Assembly (NCBI GenBank): GCA_907163375.1
Contig: CAJQUW010003634.1
Coordinates: forward strand, 62,001-126,000
Direction: 5' to 3'
From: Prostheceraeus crozeri
Taxonomy: Eukaryota > Platyhelminthes > Polycladida > Euryleptidae
DNA: 64,000 nucleotides
This document shows positions 57,013 through 64,000 of the stretch, in pieces. The notes below the pieces were generated by a model that was not told the DNA's origin, searched no databases, and was given only the letters and a program-made list of their open reading frames with translations. Within the stretch, counting starts at the first letter, position 1. Each line of letters starts with the position of its first letter. The translations under genes and the position numbers were made by a program.

Positions 57013-57194
57013 CACTGTAAAATCGAAGAAACCTGCATCCTAAACCGCCACACACTAGTATTTCGGAGGCCAGGTTGAAATAGGATGGTAACCTGCTAAA
57101 GAAAACAATAACCCATAGACGCAATAGTGCACAAACCTCCATTTGTATTGGTTGCGAACAGTGTCGTGTTTTTGGAGGTGCTGCTTCACTCTGC
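57013..57194. mobile_element. CACTG-ended MITE (family iii, copy 2, eroded)
   Basis: CACTGTAAAATCGAAGAAACC and CTGCATCCTAAACCGCCACA match 9589-9660 with a 14-bp deletion of the CCAGCACCTCC segment near the left end. The right part, TTTGGAGGTGCTGCTTCACTC, matches the right end of copy 1 but is eroded. Confidence 0.7.
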
Positions 57195-57727
57195 GTGGTG
57201 TGCACTTTCCTTTAGCCGAATAAATATACAGTGTAACCGGAACGCAAAATTCTTCTTACAGAAGGATACGAAGTTCTACTGCCATATTAATCACCCATTG
57301 TGTCTCAATATCTGCGTAGATCCAAACAAAACTTCCAGGTTTCTTTTGTTGAATAATGAAATTTGTCTGCTAAGATTTCTTTTGGGAAGATGAGGATTTC
57401 ATTTTCCTGACTAGTCAACTCCATCTTGTTTTTCTCCATATTTTGATATAATACAACAGCGAGTCTCTGAGGAAATCCTAAGCTACGCATGATCAACGGT
57501 GATAATTATATGATGGACTGACTATCGTAAACTTGAAAATAGAAGAGAATCTCACAGCTGTTGACAGAAACAAAGTGAAGCCAATGACACTTCAACATCT
57601 GAAGATTTCAACGGAAATCTTCTAACTACAACACCGGAAGCCCATTTGTAGTGTGACCTTCAACTAATTAAGAGACATTTCACTGTTTCTCAAATATTCA
57701 AGAACTTTTCGAAGCGTCTTTACAGGA
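57195..57727. other. Spacer, no gene supported
   Basis: Small open frames only; nothing recognised. Confidence 0.4.
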
Positions 57728-58310
57728 TCAATCTGGCAGCCAACACGAATTTGTGTAGGGAATGAGGCCGAAAGTGAGACTTTCACAGAATGATGTACAC
57801 CTCATAGTCCGGCAGCCAGCACGAGTTTGTGGAGGGAACGAGGCCGACAATGAGACTTTCACAGAATGATGTACACCTCATAGTCCGGCAGCCAGCACGA
57901 GTTTCTGCAGGAAACGAGGCCGACAATGAGACTTTCACAAAATGATGTACACCTCATAGTCCGTCAGACAGCACGAGTTTGTGCAGGGAACGAGGCCGAC
58001 AATGAGACTTTCACAGAATGATATACACCTCATAGTCCGTCAGCCAGCACGAGTTTGTGCATGGAAAAAGGCCGAGAATGAGACTTTCACAGAATGATGT
58101 ACACCTCATAGTCCGGCAGCCAGCACGAGTTTGTGCATGGAAAAAGGCTGACAATGAGACTTTCACAGAATGATATACACCTCATAGTCCGGCAGGCAGC
58201 ACGAGTTTGTGCAGGGAACGAGGCCGACAATGAGACTTTCAAAGAATGACGTACACCTCATAGTCCGGCAGACAGCACGAGTTTCTGCAGGGAATAAGGC
58301 AGAAAGATGA
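57728..58310 (+). repeat. 76-bp satellite array, about 7.6 units (locus C)
   Basis: The same 76-bp unit and strand as locus A, more diverged. It has GGCAGACAGCACGAG and GCATGGAAAAAGG variants that I do not see in loci A or B. Flanking sequence is unrelated to the flanks of the other loci. Confidence 0.93.
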
Positions 58311-59769
58311 TTTAGTTATGATTTTGGCTACATTTATTTTCAGGCGCATCACATGTTGAAAACTCGAGGTTAAATGAGGCTTGGAACACTGATTTATTTG
58401 AGGACAACTTCAGATGAAGAATTTGGAACATGATGGGACAGTTCGATGATTCCAACTCTCAAATTGCTTTAGACATGAACTTTGAGGAATTCTAGGAGAG
58501 TTCGGTTCACATTGTCAAATAACAATCATAGACAAAAGCTTTCCAAGTTGTAGAGGTATCAAAAGTTCAAAACAAAATGATGGCAGACAATAGATAGTTG
58601 ATGCAAGCAATCAGTGTGACATTTCTATAACACACGATTCCCCTAATGCTTTTTTCGAAAAATTTCGAACTATTGTATCTTGGAAAAGCTTTATCCTCAC
58701 AAAATGAATTTTATTCCCTCCGTACAAGCAGGTATTATCTTTGATTTTTATGTTTACAGTATTGATTTTCTTGTAATACAGAATTATGAATTTGTCTTCA
58801 ATGTCAGATTCAGTAGTCGGTATTGTCCTGTTTCACTTAGTATTAATCTTGATGTCGGTTTTTGACAGCGTGTGTTTTTGTTTGTACCTCCACTGTAACG
58901 CCGCCTGCATCGACCGATCAAAATATACTGCTTTTATTGACTAGCTATGATAGCTATTGTCTTGTAAAGTAGCGAAACTGAAACTACGTACGTGAGTGAA
59001 AACCAGGTTCTGTCATGGTCAAATGTGTTGTAATTACAAAGGCGCACAAGCCGTTTATATGAATGCAAAACATGTACATTCTTTACAGTAACAATGGGGT
59101 GCGCAATGCATTAACGAATCGAATGCATTCATTCGGACAGTAACAAATGACAATAATGACTGACGCACACAACTGATAATACATGGACAATACCAATAAC
59201 GTTGCGTCACAATCTGTGAGAGCTATAAACCTCGTCTACGGTTCCGTTTTCTATCACGACATAGCTAGTCAATAAAATGCAATATAAACCTCAAAAGCTA
59301 ACTATAACTGCGAGTATAGAATATCATAACTGTCGCCACAAATCAACTGTAGAGGCCGCATTCGACTTGCCAGCTTGCTTGCCACCTTGAAGAAATATTT
59401 CTATGTTTATTTGACTTCTTATGACTTCTATGTTGATTGTTCTGTAATGCTAATTCCTAGTTTTTTGCTTATCTCTCTATGGCTTATCCTAGTGCTTATG
59501 TCTAAATTTCAAATGTCTAGTTGTTGCTCTTCGAAGTAGTTTGCTTCTTGTTGCCTCCATAATACGTTTGATAAGTAGATTGGAATTGTAACATGTTTTT
59601 AATGTGAATCTGTAAATATGTTTGATTCTCATGCAGATACCGCCAAATAGTAAAGTTGTTTTCGACACAAGAGTCGTTTTTCGTGGCGCGTTTACATCAA
59701 CCATTAATTCCACACTTCTCTTATATACTGTTTTGGTATCATCAATCAAAAAGTAACTTCAAGAATCTG
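58311..59769. other. Spacer, no gene supported
   Basis: AT-rich sequence; no family motif or terminal repeat is seen. Confidence 0.4.
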
Positions 59770-59802
59770 TCCTCGGGGTCCACTGGACCACTTCAGGTCT
59801 CA
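59770..59802 (+). repeat. Isolated piggyBac-type terminus fragment
   Basis: TCGGGGTCCACTGGACCACT then CAGGTCTC matches the right terminus of the MITE at 59911-60876, about 110 bp outside its left end. It is a remnant of a second copy. Confidence 0.6.
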
Positions 59803-59910
59803 ATTGTCCTAACAGTATTAGATAAAGCAGCTCTCAGATGACTAAGTGTGCACATGACAGGAATGCAGTACAACGCTGAAGGAAAAAACCTTGAAAATTC
59901 CATGCTTTAA

Positions 59911-60876
59911 CCCTCAGAGACCTGAGCTTTTTCACACCCTCTGAGACCTGAGGGGGGTCCAGTGGACCCCTTTAACATATTCTTAGTTTACCTGCTTAAA
60001 TCGATATCAAAACATTAGGAAAGTTGATATTAAGTAAAACAATGATGTTTGCGTGTAGCAGGTCGGTATAACGAATCCCTTGAGTGACTTTCAGCCTTCT
60101 CAGTAAACACGTGCGAAAATATGGTGTTTTTGTAAGTCAACCACATTTAGTACAGCATCATTTGTACTAGGAGGCGGCTTTGCGATATTTTGTGTCACCA
60201 TAAAGCCTCAGATAGTTGATTTTGATGAAATTGATTTAATTCATGCAGCTAATCCTTTCCATTTGTACATTCCTTCAAATTTATCCAAAACTATCAGAAA
60301 TAGACCTAAAATGAGTCAAAAATTCTGTACTTCTAGAACCAAAAACAACTGTGGAGATCTCAAACTTATCATTACTGCTGTGAAAAGTTTGTCATCAATC
60401 AGTTTTTGGTGCTCAACTATGAATATAATGATAGCTTTCATTTCGGACATCGATTTATGTCGAGTTGTTCATATAGGCCAACCAGTCACGCGAGATCATG
60501 TGCGAAAGCAAAATATTCACATTTTGCGATCTTCCAACACATTGCACATCTACCAGCATGATGCAAACAATGAATAAATGACTTTCACTCCTTTATACAC
60601 CATCGTGGACATGTTCGAAATCATTTTTCATCTAATTACAAAAATTTTGTGATGGAATTTCTACACCCTCTGAGACCTGAGGGGGGGTCCAGTGCACCCC
60701 CTTGGCCTATCTGGTATACTTCTACTGATTCAATTGAAATGAAATAACACATGTAGATTCACTGTCAGAAATGATGATTTTGTATGGGCTTGAGTGGTTG
60801 ATACATTGTCAGCGTAAAAAATGAAATAGAAAAATGTGGCTCCGGGGTCCACTGGACCCCCTCAGGTCTCTGAGGG
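59911..60876. mobile_element. 966-bp piggyBac-type nonautonomous element
   Basis: TTAA (59907-59910) and TTAA (60877-60880) flank inverted ends: CCCTCAGAGACCTGAG at the left, and CCCTCAGAGACCTGAGGGGG at the right when reverse-complemented. TTAA duplications and CCCT-type ends define piggyBac. A near-palindrome, GGTCCASTGGACC, follows each end. The left end has a second, subterminal CCCTCTGAGACCTGAGGGGG, and another such block lies internally at about 60667-60705. A 104-codon frame at 60263-60577 shows no transposase motif. Confidence 0.88.
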
Positions 60877-60880
60877 TTAA

Positions 60881-63800
60881 AACTAATTCTGTTATAGCTG
60901 ATTGCATTCATTCCACAGAACATTTTTTTGCAAGAAACGATTTTCTTTCTTTGATGCCTTTTCTATTTTACGCATTTTACAGCGATTTTCAATTTTTAAG
61001 AATTTGAACTAAGAATTTATTTGAATTTACAGTAACAATATCTTGGCAGTAATGATCATTGAGTAGGGATTTATAGGTAGAGTGTCGACTCAGAAAAGTA
61101 TCTGTATACAGTGAACATTTTTGTATCAAAAGATTCAGTTTTTTGCGGAGATTACGTTCCCGTGGTCCAAAAAATTATTTGAGCAGTTTTAAAAAAGTCA
61201 AAATTTTGCCAATTTTTATACTACCGAGATGACTCTCCTATATAAGTAGCATGAAACAAGTTGGATATCAAAAGGAATGAATATTTGAGTATGAGCATCC
61301 TAACTAAGCGGAAATCAATCTGATTATCAAGGGAATTTCATGAATTGTATTATAGTGGAAGTCTTCATGAAAAAGTCGCAGTATTATTCGTGCTTTCTTG
61401 GTTGAAATTTCAAGTTTTTAATTCAATTTTCGCCGGCATGATTTTGTGATTCGATCATTAAATTCATGTTTCATTTCTTAAATCTGAATAGTGATGTGGA
61501 ACCATTTACATCTTTCAAAGTTCAACGAAGTCACTGTCTTTGACTATGCTTTTTGCTGTGCCAGTGGCAGGTTGCCTGTGATATGATCACGCTTAAGAAA
61601 TAATGGGAACACATCGAATTGCTATTTTAGCAAACATTACCACTACAAGGCTGTCATGACACTGAGAATCTGTGAAATACCATCATTTCATCTGCATTAC
61701 AATCATGATCACTCAATTCCGTGGCAATTCCTTCAAAACTGCAAAAATTTGCTTATCTGACATTTGGTGACAATAACACCTGTATCTCCCTTGAGTTCAT
61801 TTAATAAAATCGAAAGTGTATACACATTGGGGATTTAATAGATACGGAGTTACCACTCTACCTAATATATCTACTCTATGGTTATGATGTTATAACAGTT
61901 ATGAAGTTATATGTCCGATTCCCGAGTTCTCTTTGGAGTGAACAATTCGCGTTCGAGAAAGAATCAGTTATTAAATGATTTGAGGTCACTTACACTATTT
62001 AATCCGCGCCCCACTGGTGCTCTTCTCCCCGCTGATTTGCCGAATTATTGCACCAATTTTTCCAAACCACACATCAATCGAATGCTTTGAAAGGGGATTC
62101 AGAAAAAACAGCACCAGTTTCATTTCTAAGGTCATCGCTGGGCTGAGGTGAAGGTCAAATGTCAAAAACCGCCAAGTTTTAGAAATTCTCCATTACATAG
62201 TTATTTGAAATGGAGAATGACAACAAAACTAATAAACCATGCACTAATCGAAAGATCAGGTTACGGTGGTTAACATAACGATGATTATCAATCGATCTGA
62301 GATTACATCATTGTTTTAGATGAGGTCAAATGATTCAAACTTTTAGTTCAACTCAAATATCACTAAAATCGCACATTTTAGTATTTAGTTTCTGCAGGTG
62401 AAGAAAAAGCCCAATTCGATGACTTTTATCGAGACATTGACGCTAAAAGCAATGTGATTCTGAAAATTTCAATAATTGCTGATCATGTGTAGAACCAAAA
62501 AGTACAAAAATAAAAAATCATGTTTCAAACTTAAATTTCAAATTTGAAACATGCATAATAAGCAGATAATTTCCGATTAAAAAACCTTGCATTTGTGAGT
62601 ATCACTATATTGATAGGAAGAATCCTTCATATAATCTCAACTTTTTTCATCAAGAATTGACTCCGTAATATACATTAAAAGTGAATATACCAAAATCAGC
62701 CAAAATAGTCCAAACATTCAAATTTTAAAATAGATCTCACGCCAAATGTTTAGCGCCACATTTATTATCCTTCTGTTAAAAGTTATATAATGCTTAGAAA
62801 ATAATCTACTAGAATTTTGGTGATCATAGCTTTCTTGTTTTAAAGGATATTCAAAAAATTCACCAGTGCGTGGAGGGCTAAATACCACACAACGTCACCT
62901 TTGGAATGCATAAAGTATACATGTATGTCCATGTGTTTCCAGCCTGTCAAAAATGCTGACTACTTTTGTGTCATTTGAGGGGCTTATAAAGGATTTTGGG
63001 CTTATAAAGAGAATAGAGAGCTTTTATGCGCTTGTTTCGAACGCATTCATTCGTGAAATTCCATCTCTTTCGGCAATCAATTGCGTCTACAATGCACAGA
63101 CTTAACTAATGGAAGTAAATTAGTCAATTTCTTAGACTCAATTTGATTGGTTATAATTCCGCCTTAATAGAAAGGTGTCTCGTCTGTCTTATTAACTCAC
63201 AAAGCGTCTCACCCGATGCATCAAATTAATTGGAAGCACATATATTCAGAATGATTTTTCTAACTGCGGCATCACTTCATACCTCATTCATGACTGGAAA
63301 CTCCAATGTGACGAAGGTTAAAAGGGAAATCTGTACTATAATAAAATGAATCATATTCGAAAAATTGACCGAATACTTTCTGAATAAAAATGACTAAATT
63401 AAATGCCAATAAAAATCTAATAATCATTCTTTTCATTGAACAAGCACTGTAGATTGAAGAAACAAGTTTGCGAATTTTTTCCAGATCGACACGTGTAATT
63501 TTGACCCTTATATTAATTCCCTTTCATTTTGAAATGGAAAATGCGCATCTGCAAACCCACTTCTACAATATTCTGATGATTTGATAACCGACTGATGACT
63601 CTAATTCACAATTCCCAGACATTTGGCAAAATTGTCATTTTCGTGCTCATATCCGTTATTGAAATGGCTTGTTGATGCCTATGATTCCCCCAAGTTTCAG
63701 ACATTTTTGATCCAATCTTGTACTCAACGATTTGAGGCCTCTGACGATTGACAAGTGATATCTAGGGCTGTATGGAATGATCTGCCCTATAGGCAGGTGA

Positions 63801-64000
63801 AATGTCAATGGGAATGATTACCTCACAGCATTCCGACAAATGGACAGCCAACTGTCCAGAACCACATGCAACGTCGACCATCAATCTGATCTTCGAACTC
63901 GGCTATGGATTGGAATCTTTATAGAATTCAATAATCAAGGACACTTCATGTTTGCGGTTAATAGATTTATTCATGAGGGAATAACCGTTTGCATCAACAG
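60881..64000. other. Intergenic, no gene supported
   Basis: About 3.1 kb of AT-rich sequence with no open frame of note, no tRNA and no terminal repeats that I can see. Confidence 0.45.

Overview
The window reads as AT-rich intergenic DNA from a metazoan, most likely a marine invertebrate. I cannot fix the phylum; an echinoderm or other invertebrate deuterostome would fit. The reasons are a single-exon rhodopsin-family GPCR, many Penelope-like elements (PLEs) with GIY-YIG endonuclease domains, CR1/L2-, Jockey- and RTE-like LINE tails, a mariner relic, piggyBac relics, CACTG-ended MITEs and dispersed minisatellites. I see no bacterial operons, no CRISPR array and no rRNA genes.

Layout. 1-3347: largely featureless, with a short piggyBac transposase relic on the minus strand. 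3348-6604: about 43 copies of a 76-bp satellite, abutting a dispersed repeat that recurs inverted near 13 kb. 7.3-10.2 kb: two Penelope-like relics, the second bounded by inverted repeats and carrying a small MITE. 10.3-12.3 kb: a decayed minus-strand gene of a family I know only by its motifs (GK-HSC and IDGG-F), interrupted by two inverted copies of one repeat and by a 432-bp CACTG MITE. 15.3-16.7 kb: a possible old hAT-like element. 17.8-19.4 kb: the only convincing intact protein-coding gene, an unusual class A GPCR. 21.0 kb: a LINE tail. 24.6-25.8 kb: an RTE-like LINE on the minus strand. 26.45-27.06 kb: ten tandem 61-bp tRNA-like units leading into a SINE-like body. 28.8, 35.1 and 46.8 kb: three copies of a roughly 1-kb CACTG-ended element. 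33.7-34.6 kb: a dispersed repeat split by a LINE tail. 38.5-39.5 kb: the 76-bp satellite again, inverted. 40.3-41.0 kb: LINE RT remnant. 41.8-43.05 kb: a nearly complete mariner with a defective transposase. 43.65-44.2 kb: a TA-flanked MITE. 50.05-57 kb: a cluster of Penelope-like relics mixed with LINE tails, next to an 888-bp near-perfect palindrome. 57.7-58.3 kb: the satellite a third time. 59.9-60.9 kb: a TTAA-flanked piggyBac-type MITE. The rest, including 60.9-64 kb, shows no gene I can support.

Overall there is one host gene in a heavily transposon-populated region. The most notable items are the GPCR with three altered signature motifs, the multiplied tRNA-like SINE head, the satellite present at three places in both orientations with shared rare variants, the decayed IDGG-family gene, and several MITE families sharing one terminus but differing in two-base target duplications. 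All similarities come from reading motifs by eye; no database search was run.
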